This document shows positions 1 to 7,817 of a stretch of 43,678 bases of DNA, in pieces (the stretch's first letter is position 1; each line of letters opens with the position of its first letter). Origin of the DNA: Anaerolineales bacterium (GTDB taxonomy: Bacteria > Chloroflexota > Anaerolineae > Anaerolineales > E44-bin32); assembly GCA_016927115.1 (NCBI GenBank), contig JAFGNH010000044.1, forward strand, positions 1 to 43,678. Reading direction: 5' to 3'. The notes under the pieces were generated by a model, which did not search any database, was not told the DNA's origin, and worked only from the letters and a program-made list of their open reading frames with translations. A program made the translations under genes and the position numbers.

Positions 1-104
1 CCAATGGTTCCATGGTTTGTGGAGCCAATCATAGCATTGGAAGTATAGGATGGTTTGATTTACACCATTGACAAAGACATAACCTAAAAGCAGGCTTCTT
101 CAAC

Positions 105-1910
105 TCAGAAGTATATTGCCTTCATGTAGGCTTCAGTGAAACCGGGATGCATCGACAGTTCAATATAATCTTCCCGGTTTGCAATCGTTTCCGCTTCCCT
201 GCGCCTGCCGGTAGAAAGCAGCATCTGCTTGGCCCCGATGCCGGCTGCGTTGCCGATCTGGAAGAAACGGGCAGCAGGCAGGTCCAGGAACATACCAATA
301 TCGATAGCGCTTTGAATATCCAGATAGGTACCGAAAGCTCCGGCGATGATGACCCGATCGACATCTTCAATTTCCATCCCGGCTGCCTGGAGAAGCAGTA
401 TTGTGCCGGCACGGATCGCTCCTTTTGCCAGTTGGATTTCATTGATATCACTGCGGGTAACCCTGATATCGCGGCCATGGCCGGTATCCTCAGCAGCCAC
501 CAATAAAAAGGCTTTGTCCTTCCCATCGCCTTGTACACGGCTGTGTGTTTTCTCAAAACGCCCTGTACGGCTGATCAGACCGGCTTCCAGCAGCGCAGCT
601 GCGGCATCGAGAATCCCTGAACCACAGATCCCTACCGCCTTTTTTCCCTCGATTGTCTGGTAGCAAAAGTCACCCCCTGTAAACTGGATCTTTTCCACCG
701 CTCCCGGTGCAGCGCGCATTCCGTCACGGATATGTGCGCCCTCAAAAGCCGGACCCGAAGCGGTTGAACAGCAGAAGAGTTTCCCGGCAGAAGCAAGTGT
801 GATCTCTGTATTGGTACCGATATCCAATGCGAGAACCCGATCTTCTGCCTTCCAGATTTCCGAAGCCAGTACCATGGAAACATGGTCCGCGCCCACAAAG
901 CCCGCGATATTGGGTGGAAGATAGACTCGTGCACCGCTGTTCAGATTCAAACCCAGATCGCGCGCCAGCAAATTGACTGCTTCACTGACAGCTGCAATAT
1001 AGGGTGATTCTCCCAGCTGACGTACTGGAAAACCGGCAAAAAGATGGTGCATTGCAGTGTTGCCCACAAAGACTGAATCGACGATCTGATCGCGGCTGAC
1101 ATGCGCCTGCCTGCAAAGATCTGCTGTTTTCGTATTCAACGTTTCGATCAGACGGGTCTGCAGTTCCTCCCGCCCATTAATATTTTCATTACAATAGGAA
1201 ATCCTGCTGACAACATCCTCTCCATACCCTATCTGAGGATTCATGGCACCGGCTTTCGCCAGAGTTTCACCTGTTTCCAGATCCACAAGGTAGGCGGCAA
1301 CCTTTGTTGTGCCTATATCGACCGCCAGACCGAGCAACGCTGTCCCTGGCGGAAATGCAGCGATCACCTGTTCTTCCCACACCGCCAGTCGCACTTTCCA
1401 GTTATTCTGGCGGAGGAGTAAGGATAAAATTTCCAGCACCGGGCTGTCAAAACTGAGGGTTTTGCTTCCTTCCCGTGCCGCAGCCTGCCGGATCCTGCTG
1501 GTATCCGAAACAAGGTCCTGTAAATCAGGTGCTTTCAGTTCAAGATCCAGAATATGCACCGCCGGGTTCAGCGAGATTGCCAGATCCTGCCCTTCCACCT
1601 GCAGCCTCTGGGTAGTAGTTAGCGACTCGGGCGGCAGGATAACCTTGACATCACTCCGGGGTATGGAGCGGCAGCCAAGGCGCCAGCCCTCTGCCAGCTC
1701 TTCAGAAGTCAGAAAGGCTTCCTCATCTTTTGAAGGTGTGTTCATCGTGCCGGACTGAAGTTTTATCTTGCACCGGCCGCAATTGCCTTTTCCTCCGCAA
1801 GGTGCCACTAGGCCCACACCTGCAGACTGCGCTGCCTCCAGCAGTGTTTTTCCCTCTTCAATAGTCGCCCGCCGGCCGACCGGTTCAAAATCCACCTGGA
1901 ATACTGTCAT
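105..1910 (-). CDS. 2Fe-2S / ASKHA-domain protein, RACo-like corrinoid activator family (DUF4445)
   Basis: 601 aa. The N-terminal ~90 residues form a plant-type 2Fe-2S ferredoxin domain with Cys38, Cys44, Cys47 and Cys80 (CGGKGNCGRC, then WRLGC). The rest is an ASKHA-type ATPase fold with AVDIGTTKVAAYLVD and ALDIGTNTEITLA phosphate-loop motifs and a late GAFGTYLD segment. The family includes RACo, which uses ATP and a reduced cluster to re-reduce inactive Co(II) corrinoid methyltransferases. The ATG at 1910 is preceded by GAGGAG. It lies 131 bp downstream of the nucleoside permease on the same strand, so co-transcription is possible but not shown. No corrinoid protein is in the window; its partner may be elsewhere. 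The family call is firm, while the role as corrinoid activator is inferred. Confidence 0.85.
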   Translation of the reverse strand: MTVFQVDFEPVGRRATIEEGKTLLEAAQSAGVGLVAPCGGKGNCGRCKIKLQSGTMNTPSKDEEAFLTSEELAEGWRLGCRSIPRSDVKVILPPESLTTTQRLQVEGQDLAISLNPAVHILDLELKAPDLQDLVSDTSRIRQAAAREGSKTLSFDSPVLEILSLLLRQNNWKVRLAVWEEQVIAAFPPGTALLGLAVDIGTTKVAAYLVDLETGETLAKAGAMNPQIGYGEDVVSRISYCNENINGREELQTRLIETLNTKTADLCRQAHVSRDQIVDSVFVGNTAMHHLFAGFPVRQLGESPYIAAVSEAVNLLARDLGLNLNSGARVYLPPNIAGFVGADHVSMVLASEIWKAEDRVLALDIGTNTEITLASAGKLFCCSTASGPAFEGAHIRDGMRAAPGAVEKIQFTGGDFCYQTIEGKKAVGICGSGILDAAAALLEAGLISRTGRFEKTHSRVQGDGKDKAFLLVAAEDTGHGRDIRVTRSDINEIQLAKGAIRAGTILLLQAAGMEIEDVDRVIIAGAFGTYLDIQSAIDIGMFLDLPAARFFQIGNAAGIGAKQMLLSTGRRREAETIANREDYIELSMHPGFTEAYMKAIYF

Positions 1911-2041
1911 TTACCTGCTCCTCAGAATCCCGGGACTGCTTAATAATCAAACAAGCACATGCGGATGTGCCGACCGCCCAGGCTTGTATTGTTCGTTGAG
2001 TGATTGCCGAAGCTTGCGCAGGCTCGACCGGTTTACCCTTT

Positions 2042-3031
2042 TCAGGTGCCGCGTTCGTACGGCCTTCCCAACGCTTCCGGAGCATCCTGCTGATCTGAGC
2101 GTAAATATAAAGCAATCAGGGTGACAATGTAGGGCAGCATCAGCAGGAACTCATACGGAATACTGCCTGCACCACGCTGGATGGTGCTCAGCGCCTGGAT
2201 GCGGTACTGCAGTGCATCCGCGAGGCCGAAAAGCAGCGTTCCGACAACTGCCAGCCCCGGGCGCCAGCGGGCAAAGATCACCAATGCAACCGCGATCCAT
2301 CCACGCCCGGCTGTAATGCCCTCCCGGAACAGCTTCAACTGCACCACCGTGAGTACCGCGCCGCCTAACCCGACCAGCGCTGTTCCCAGAAGAGTCGCCG
2401 CGTAGCGTGTCCCTTCGACATTGATGCCCGATGTTTCCGCAGCAGCCGGGTTCTCACCCACCGCACGGATGTTGAGGCCCCATGTTGTTTTAAAGAGGAG
2501 GAACCAGACAAGTACAACAATCAGTGCGGTCAGATAGACCGAAGGCTGGTGATTGAACAGAATCTCACCGATAACCGGGATCTTACTCAGCAGTGGGATC
2601 GGTACCAGAGGCATACCTTTCACACTCGCCACCAGTTCACTGAATGCCTGGCGATACAGATAATTGGCCAGCCCAACTCCGAACACAACCAGGGTCACAC
2701 CACTGATCGTCTGGTCGGCGCGCAGGGTGATACTGAGTGCAGACATAATGACACCCATGATCATTCCTGCAAATGCACCAGCAGCGAGTGCTATCCACGA
2801 ACTGAGATAGCTGTCCGAACCGGCAAAGGGGCCGCTTTCGAGATAGAACGCTGTCATGAATCCAGCCACACTGCCAACAATCATGACACCTTCCAACCCC
2901 AGGTTTAAAACACCAGACCGTTCTGTAATCAATTCCCCCAGAACCGCTAGTAAAACCGGCATAGCCAGGCGGATTGCAGAAGTCAGAAGGGCAATCAGAA
3001 AACTCCATTGAAAAATCAGTTCCCAATCCAT
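2042..3031 (-). CDS. ABC transporter permease, nucleoside (BMP-type) importer, second permease
   Basis: 329 aa, highly hydrophobic, with about 8-9 membrane segments. It belongs to the branched-chain/ribose-type permease family (BPD_transp_2) and resembles NupQ/YufQ. Typical segments are ITERSGVLNLGLEGVMIVG near residue 35 and the cytoplasmic coupling stretch IRAVGENPAAAETSGINVEG near residue 195. The ATG follows the stop codon of the upstream permease directly (TGAATG), with GGAGG upstream, so the two are translationally coupled. Together with the paralogous permease it should form the heterodimeric channel for nucleosides delivered by the BMP lipoprotein. The substrate is inferred from the BMP binding protein and the nearby adenosine deaminase. 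Confidence 0.9.
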   Translation of the reverse strand: MDWELIFQWSFLIALLTSAIRLAMPVLLAVLGELITERSGVLNLGLEGVMIVGSVAGFMTAFYLESGPFAGSDSYLSSWIALAAGAFAGMIMGVIMSALSITLRADQTISGVTLVVFGVGLANYLYRQAFSELVASVKGMPLVPIPLLSKIPVIGEILFNHQPSVYLTALIVVLVWFLLFKTTWGLNIRAVGENPAAAETSGINVEGTRYAATLLGTALVGLGGAVLTVVQLKLFREGITAGRGWIAVALVIFARWRPGLAVVGTLLFGLADALQYRIQALSTIQRGAGSIPYEFLLMLPYIVTLIALYLRSDQQDAPEALGRPYERGT

Positions 3032-4093
3032 TCAGTTTTTCCTCCGCCGTGCCAGCGAATCCGCTGCCAGTACCGACAACACAATAATTGCCCGGATAGC
3101 ATCAGCCAGCGTGATAGGCAGTCCATACAACGCATGCATCGACTGCGCCCCCACATCCAGCATGGCAAAAAACACGGCTGCAAACATCACTCCGACAGGG
3201 TGCATTCTACCCAGCAGGGCAACCAGAATTGCTGTAAACCCATATCCTGAGGAAATCGAGCCTTTAAGACGATAGTGATAAGTGCTTACTTCAATCAACC
3301 CGGCCAGGCCACACAAGGCCCCGCTGAAAGTAATGGCAAACAGCACCGTCCGGTTTACATTGATGCCAGCATATTTCGCCACGCTCTGTCTGGAGCCAAC
3401 TGCTCGCAGGCGGAACCCCAACGGTGTGTTCCATAACAGAAACAGAATTACGGGTACAAGCAGCACTCCAATGACCACCCCGATATGAATTCGGGTGTCG
3501 AATAATGTTGGCAGCCGGGCCGCTTTGATCAGTTTGGCACTCTCCGGCAGATAACTATCCGGATCCTGCATGGGGCCGCGCGCAAGATATTCAATGATCA
3601 ACAGTGCAATATAATTCAGCATCAGCGTGGTGATGATTTCACTCATCCCGCGCTTTACTTTCAGCAGGCCTGGAATGAACGCCCACAGCATACCACCCAG
3701 AACCCCTGCCAGAACCATCAGGATCAGCAGTAGTGGTTTCGGGAAATCAGGAAAAGTTAATCCCACAAAGGCACCGAACAGCGCCCCTATCGCAAACTGA
3801 CCTTCGCCACCGATATTCCAGACCCTGGCGCGGAATGCCACCGCCATACCAAGGCCCATGATCAGCAGTGGAGAAGCCCGCAGAATAGTCTCCGTAATCT
3901 GCCGCTTTCCACCCAGCGCACCTCGTAAGAGCTCTGAATAGGCTGACAGTGGGTCCGCTCCCGCAATAACTATCAGAACAGCGCCCAGGGACAGGCCCAC
4001 CACCCCGCCAAACAGCGGGGCCAGGATAGGCATGATCCTGCTCAAGCGGAACTTCTTTTCCGGTTCCTGGATTGATGTTGTTATCTCAGTCAC
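3032..4093 (-). CDS. ABC transporter permease, nucleoside (BMP-type) importer, first permease
   Basis: 353 aa from a GTG start at 4093. The open frame extends to 4132, but the GTG overlaps the stop of the ATPase gene (GTGACTGA) and has AGAGG seven bases upstream, so it is the better start. The protein has a cytoplasmic N-terminus, about 8-9 hydrophobic segments, and family motifs RARVWNIGGEGQFAIGALFG and LRAVGSRQSVAKYAGINVNR (the coupling region to the ATPase). It resembles NupP/YufP/BmpF permeases for purine nucleosides. It is paralogous to the downstream permease, with which it should pair. Confidence 0.9.
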   Translation of the reverse strand: MTEITTSIQEPEKKFRLSRIMPILAPLFGGVVGLSLGAVLIVIAGADPLSAYSELLRGALGGKRQITETILRASPLLIMGLGMAVAFRARVWNIGGEGQFAIGALFGAFVGLTFPDFPKPLLLILMVLAGVLGGMLWAFIPGLLKVKRGMSEIITTLMLNYIALLIIEYLARGPMQDPDSYLPESAKLIKAARLPTLFDTRIHIGVVIGVLLVPVILFLLWNTPLGFRLRAVGSRQSVAKYAGINVNRTVLFAITFSGALCGLAGLIEVSTYHYRLKGSISSGYGFTAILVALLGRMHPVGVMFAAVFFAMLDVGAQSMHALYGLPITLADAIRAIIVLSVLAADSLARRRKN

Positions 4094-5645
4094 ACTGCAA
4101 CCTCTCAGCTTCGTCCTGCCATGAATGGCCACCTGCCATCATCAACCCGACCGTATACAAATCCGCATCGTTACGATCCATGATTCCGATAATCTCTCCC
4201 TCATACATCACTGCAATCCGGTCACTGAGATTGAATATCTCGTCCAGTTCGGTGGAGATCAACAGAATAGCCATGCCGGCATCGCGTTTTTCTACCAGCG
4301 TCTTATGAACATATTCAATCGCGCTGACATCCAACCCGCGTGTGGGCTGTGCGGCTATCAGCACTTTTGGATCCCGTGCCAGCTCGCGTGCCAGCACCAT
4401 TTTCTGCGCATTGCCGCCGGAAAGTTTACCAGCCATTACTTCTGTGGACGGCGTTCGTACATCATAGGTTTTCACAAGCTGCCGTGCTTCACAGCGTATT
4501 TCTTCCCACTGCAGCATCCCCCGCTTTGTAAACGGTGAGTCTCCTATGCGCTGTAATACAAGATTCTCCGCAACGGTGAAATCCTTTAACATGCCCATTC
4601 GGTACCGATCAGAGGGTATGTGGGCCAATCCTTGCCGGCCAATTTCATGGGGAGTGCAATATGTCGTCTCAATAGTATTAATAAAAATCTGCCCACTGCT
4701 AACCTTGCGGAGGCCGGCGATCACTTCTTCGAGCTCAGTCTGGCCGTTTCCAGCAACACCGGCAATCCCAAGAATCTCACCCGCACGCACTTCAAAATTT
4801 ACACCTCGCAGAGCCATAAGCTCGCGGTCATTTTCCGCTCTCAGATCCCGGACTTCCAATACCGCATCTTCAGGATTGGCTGGATTTTTCTGGACTTTTA
4901 ATAATACATCCCGGCCTACCATCATTCTTGCCAAACCTGCTTTGTCTGTATCACAGGTTGCAACGGTGTCCACGTTATGGCCGTCACGCAAAACAGTGAT
5001 CCGGTCACTGACTGTCAGCACTTCATCCAATTTATGAGAAATAAAGACGATGGATTTTCCCTCAGCAGCAAGGCGGCGTAAAATTTCCACCAGTTCCTCA
5101 ACTTCCTGAGGAGTTAGAACAGCTGTTGGTTCATCAAGAATTAGGATTTCAGCGCCTCGATGCAGCGCCTTTAAAATCTCAACCCGCTGCTGTTCACCAA
5201 CGGACAGAGTCCAGACCTGGGCTGTGGGGTCAATAGCCAGGCCATACTGCCTGGACAACTCCACAAGCTGGCTGCAAACATCATCAAGGTCTTCAATCAT
5301 GGGGGAACGCGGCGATGGCTGGCCCAGGATAACATTTTCCGCCACCGAAAAAGGTTTGACCAGCATAAAGTGCTGATGCACCATGCCGAGCCCGTTTGCG
5401 ATAGCATCCCGTGCTGATGAAAAATGGACTTGTTTTCCAAAAACCTCGATGTTACCCTCATCCGATTCATACAGCCCGTAGAGAATATTCATGAGGGTGG
5501 ATTTTCCGGCGCCGTTTTCACCCAGCAGCGCATGGATCTCCCCATGCAGCAGGTCAAAGGAAACCTGATCATTTGCCAGCACCCCGGGGAACTGCTTTTT
5601 GATGCCGCTCATACGCACAACGGGTTCAATATTTTCTGTCGCCAT
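4086..5645 (-). CDS. ABC transporter ATP-binding protein with two nucleotide-binding domains, nucleoside importer
   Basis: 519 aa from the ATG at 5645, preceded by AGGGAG. An in-frame GTG at 5678 lies inside an intercistronic hairpin and is less likely. The protein is a tandem ATPase of the ribose/nucleoside type. Domain 1 has Walker A GENGAGKST, signature LSVGEQQRVEILKAL and Walker B LILDEPTAVL. Domain 2 has a degenerate Walker A (GVAGNGQTELEE), signature LSGGNAQKMVLARE and a Q loop. The degenerate second P-loop is normal for this family (NupO/YufO, RbsA). It energises the two permeases encoded directly downstream. The gene is separated from the upstream binding-protein gene by 81 bp containing a 13-bp stem-loop. 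Confidence 0.92.
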   Translation of the reverse strand: MATENIEPVVRMSGIKKQFPGVLANDQVSFDLLHGEIHALLGENGAGKSTLMNILYGLYESDEGNIEVFGKQVHFSSARDAIANGLGMVHQHFMLVKPFSVAENVILGQPSPRSPMIEDLDDVCSQLVELSRQYGLAIDPTAQVWTLSVGEQQRVEILKALHRGAEILILDEPTAVLTPQEVEELVEILRRLAAEGKSIVFISHKLDEVLTVSDRITVLRDGHNVDTVATCDTDKAGLARMMVGRDVLLKVQKNPANPEDAVLEVRDLRAENDRELMALRGVNFEVRAGEILGIAGVAGNGQTELEEVIAGLRKVSSGQIFINTIETTYCTPHEIGRQGLAHIPSDRYRMGMLKDFTVAENLVLQRIGDSPFTKRGMLQWEEIRCEARQLVKTYDVRTPSTEVMAGKLSGGNAQKMVLARELARDPKVLIAAQPTRGLDVSAIEYVHKTLVEKRDAGMAILLISTELDEIFNLSDRIAVMYEGEIIGIMDRNDADLYTVGLMMAGGHSWQDEAERLQCD

Positions 5646-5666
5646 AATCTCCCTGTGCCATTCATC

Positions 5667-5702
5667 CGGCGGCTTCACGGTGATTCCATCGTGAAGCCGC
5701 CG
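5667..5702 (-). promoter_or_regulatory. Intercistronic stem-loop between BMP lipoprotein and ATPase genes
   Basis: A perfect 13-bp inverted repeat occupies 5667-5679 and 5690-5702 (CGGCGGCTTCACG on the plus strand) with a 10-nt loop. No T-run follows on the minus strand, so it is unlikely to be a simple intrinsic terminator. It lies just after the binding-protein gene and before the ATPase gene. A hairpin here could protect the upstream mRNA from 3' decay and give more binding protein than ATPase and permease. That role is inferred by analogy with other importer operons. Confidence 0.6.
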
Positions 5703-5726
5703 CTGTTTTGTTCAGAACAACAAACT

Positions 5727-6818
5727 TTACTCAGCTATAAATTCAACAACCAGGTCGCCAGACTTGATGTCTGCGATTGCCTGGTCGGCAGCTGTAATCG
5801 CCTCTTCGGGGATCACATCCATCATGCCGTCATTGTACAGAAGCTGGAGGACATCATCCCTCACGCCGAGAGCATACCACGGATCATCGGAGAAGGTGCC
5901 GTTGAGAGTATCATCCATGAACTGTGTGAACAGTGGTTCCAGGTTCCAGAAAATGCTGATCGGAACAACATCAGGGCCGTTCTCACTCATGTCACCAACG
6001 TAGCCGGTTGCATAGCCGTTAACTTCCTTGGCAGCCTCAATAGCGCCAAGAGCCGGGCCTTCACCACACTCAATCCAGAAATCGACACCGGCATCAGCCT
6101 GCGCCAGAGCTGCTTCCTTGGCTTTTGCAACATCGATCCAGTCACCAACTGCAGTGGCGATCAGTGTCGCATCCGGATTCACTGTCTGGGCACCAGCAAT
6201 GAAAGCCTCACCCATCGAATGACAGACCGGGATATCGAACCCGTACAGCGCGCCGAGCTGACCTGTTTCACTCATGTATGCAGCAACAATGCCTGCTGCG
6301 TAAGAGATCTCATAGAACGGCTGATCATAATCAGCAACGTTGTCAGCAGTAGACTGGATACCACCTGCCCAGGCGAAATTTACTTCCGGGTATTCTTCAG
6401 CAACTTCGAAAGCACCGTCGCCATAGCCGAAGGAATGGGCAACAATCATCTGGTAGCCTTCATCAGCATATTCACGCAGGACGCGCTGGATATCTGATTC
6501 AGCAACACTTTCTGAAAAGCCTGTCTCATAACCGGCAGCTTCCATCGCACCAAGAGCGATGTAGGCTGCTTCGTTCCATGAATTGTCATCCCATGGGCCG
6601 GTGAGAATGGCAGCGATCTTGCCTTTGCTCTCTTCCATCGCTGGTTCTTCAGCTGCAGCTTCTTCTGCAACAGCTTCCTCAGCGGGAGCTTCTTCAGCAA
6701 CAGCTTCCTCAGCCACGGCTTCTTCTACGGGGGCTTCTTCAGCAGCGCCACCGCAGGCTGTCAGCAGCATTGCGCTGATAATTACCAGTACAAACAGTAC
6801 ATACTTATAGGATTTCAT
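5727..6818 (-). CDS. BMP-family nucleoside-binding lipoprotein (ABC importer substrate-binding protein)
   Basis: 363 aa. Residues 1-22 are a lipoprotein signal peptide with lipobox LTAC, so Cys22 would be lipidated and the protein anchored outside the membrane. Residues 26-64 are a Glu/Ala-rich linker of repeated EEA units. The mature domain starts near KIAAILTGPWDDNSWNEAAY and carries BMP/PnrA-type segments (DEGYQMIVAHSFGYGDGAFEVA, VNFAWAGG, AAGIVAAYMSETGQLG). BMP proteins bind purine nucleosides, or in some relatives autoinducers and other ligands. AGGAG precedes the ATG. It is the first gene of the importer operon. The adenosine deaminase gene upstream on the same strand supports a nucleoside ligand. 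Confidence 0.92.
   Translation of the reverse strand: MKSYKYVLFVLVIISAMLLTACGGAAEEAPVEEAVAEEAVAEEAPAEEAVAEEAAAEEPAMEESKGKIAAILTGPWDDNSWNEAAYIALGAMEAAGYETGFSESVAESDIQRVLREYADEGYQMIVAHSFGYGDGAFEVAEEYPEVNFAWAGGIQSTADNVADYDQPFYEISYAAGIVAAYMSETGQLGALYGFDIPVCHSMGEAFIAGAQTVNPDATLIATAVGDWIDVAKAKEAALAQADAGVDFWIECGEGPALGAIEAAKEVNGYATGYVGDMSENGPDVVPISIFWNLEPLFTQFMDDTLNGTFSDDPWYALGVRDDVLQLLYNDGMMDVIPEEAITAADQAIADIKSGDLVVEFIAE
6628..6746 (-). repeat. In-gene degenerate repeat coding Glu/Ala linker of the BMP lipoprotein
   Basis: This stretch codes for about twelve consecutive EEA/AEE units (residues 25-64), with near-repeated GCTTCTTCAGCAAC-type blocks on the plus strand. It forms an acidic, flexible tether between the lipidated Cys22 and the binding domain. 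Such linkers are common on extracytoplasmic lipoproteins of this kind of bacterium. Repeat number may vary between strains. Confidence 0.7.
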
Positions 6819-6846
6819 CTTCTTCTCCTGAATCTAGAAATTGGTT

Positions 6847-6897
6847 TCACCATTGGAGGTCATGCAGGGCATGCCCTCCCCTACAGCTTTTTTTCAT
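6847..6897 (-). other. Possible 16-codon leader ORF upstream of the BMP gene
   Basis: On the minus strand an AAAGGAGGTGA sequence (6911-6921), a complete anti-SD match, lies 13-15 nt before an ATG that opens a 16-codon frame (MKKSCRGGHALHDLQW, stop TGA). The frame ends 28 bases before the lipoprotein start codon. Its 3' half overlaps an imperfect hairpin (GGAGGGCATGC/GCATGACCTCC, 3-nt loop). Spacing is longer than optimal. It may be a leader peptide or a chance frame. Confidence 0.25.
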
Positions 6898-7511
6898 CCT
6901 GCTATCTGCCTCACCTCCTTTGTTTTCTGGCTTCTTCCATGCATTCCGTAATCACACATATTCTTTACGGGTGTTTGCAGCTGTGGACTGCCGTGATATC
7001 GACAGCCACCTGCCACTCTTGATAAAGTCGTCTGTTGTTAGTTGTCTGACGTCTGGTGTGTGAAAAAACGTTCAAGTATAGTGGTCCGTTCTGATCCCGA
7101 GCACACTGTCACTCAGAATTTACTTCACGGCCGCTTCCCTGAAACGTGATCCACCTGTCCCTCGCGTTCAGCATTGCTTCCGGCATGGTACGTGTTTGTT
7201 AAAAAAAAGAGACGGGGTTAGGATTATCCCAAATGCTGCTAATCACTGCTCCCGCCTGAATATCCAATCTATTTCACCCGACCACTCTGATGGCAGTTTT
7301 GTAGATCCGGTATATTTCGTACGCTTATCTGTGTTCTTGCCAAGGGCATTCTCTCCACCCATGGTCATGGTGGCAAGCTTGTTCGACCTTTTCTCTCCTG
7401 TTTCCATTTCCCTTTGTGCCCGGTGCAGGTACATCCACAACCCTTTCACACAAACCAGCCCATTCTTCGCAGTACTAGTCTCTATATACTTCCCGAACTC
7501 CTCAGCCCGGA

Positions 7512-7528
7512 AATCTGACAGTCAGATT
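7512..7528. promoter_or_regulatory. 17-bp perfect palindrome (possible operator)
   Basis: AATCTGACAGTCAGATT is a perfect palindrome around a central A. It is flanked by CCCGG at 7506-7510 and CCGGG at 7537-7541. It lies between add and the BMP operon. Length and symmetry suit a dimeric repressor site, but no adjacent promoter was recognised. Confidence 0.35.
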
Positions 7529-7624
7529 ATTTACTGCCGGGAGTTGGAATTATCCAAGAATAATCTATCTCGCCATATTACGCAAGAAGCATTATCCTGA
7601 TGGATTTTTTGCTTACAGGCATCT

Positions 7625-7647
7625 TTCTGATGGTTGAACCATCAGAA
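7625..7647 (+). terminator. Stem-loop, weak intrinsic-terminator candidate
   Basis: TTCTGATGG and CCATCAGAA form a 9-bp stem with a 5-nt loop, followed on the plus strand by TTTTCC. There is no plus-strand gene before it. It may instead be a processing structure in minus-strand RNA downstream of add. Confidence 0.3.
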
Positions 7648-7735
7648 TTTTCCGGAACCTCACCCAATCTTATAGCAAACCCGGAAGTGAAATATCCCGA
7701 TTTCTCAGGAAAAGTGTCACAAGTTCATGGTTCCG

Positions 7736-7766
7736 GCTGCTAACCCGGAAAACGGGTAAAAGCAGC
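7736..7766 (-). terminator. Nested stem-loop after adenosine deaminase gene
   Basis: GCTGCT pairs with AGCAGC and, inside it, ACCCG pairs with CGGGT across a GAAAA loop. It begins 52 bp past the add stop codon on the minus strand. No T-run follows, so it may be a 3'-end stabilising hairpin or a weak terminator. Confidence 0.4.
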
Positions 7767-7817
7767 TGGTATACCACATTGTCTGCCATCGCAGCCCTGG
7801 CAAAATCGATTTGCAGA

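Larger units (their letters stand above)
6819..7817. other. 1-kb non-coding gap between adenosine deaminase and the BMP operon
   Basis: No convincing gene is present. A 134-codon plus-strand frame (7196-7600) has no ribosome-binding site and no family character. The gap holds the strong SD and mini-ORF near 6850-6920, a 12-bp palindrome AGGGCATGCCCT (6866-6877), a 17-bp odd palindrome (7512-7528) and two stem-loops (7625-7647 and 7736-7766). No consensus promoter for the BMP operon was recognised, and no purine riboswitch core could be matched by eye. Confidence 0.5.

Noticed and set aside
1885..2115. 76-codon minus-strand frame spanning the permease/ASKHA junction
   Set aside because: Overlaps the ends of two well-supported genes in another frame and has no homology-like features.
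4086..5678. GTG at 5678 as start of the nucleoside ATPase
   Set aside because: It falls inside the 13-bp hairpin stem and has no Shine-Dalgarno site; the ATG at 5645 has AGGGAG.
6819..7200. Purine riboswitch in front of the nucleoside importer
   Set aside because: Searched by eye for the conserved TATA...CCGTAAA-type core; no convincing match.
7196..7600. 134-codon plus-strand open frame in the add-BMP gap
   Set aside because: TTG start without a ribosome-binding site and no family-like composition; judged random.
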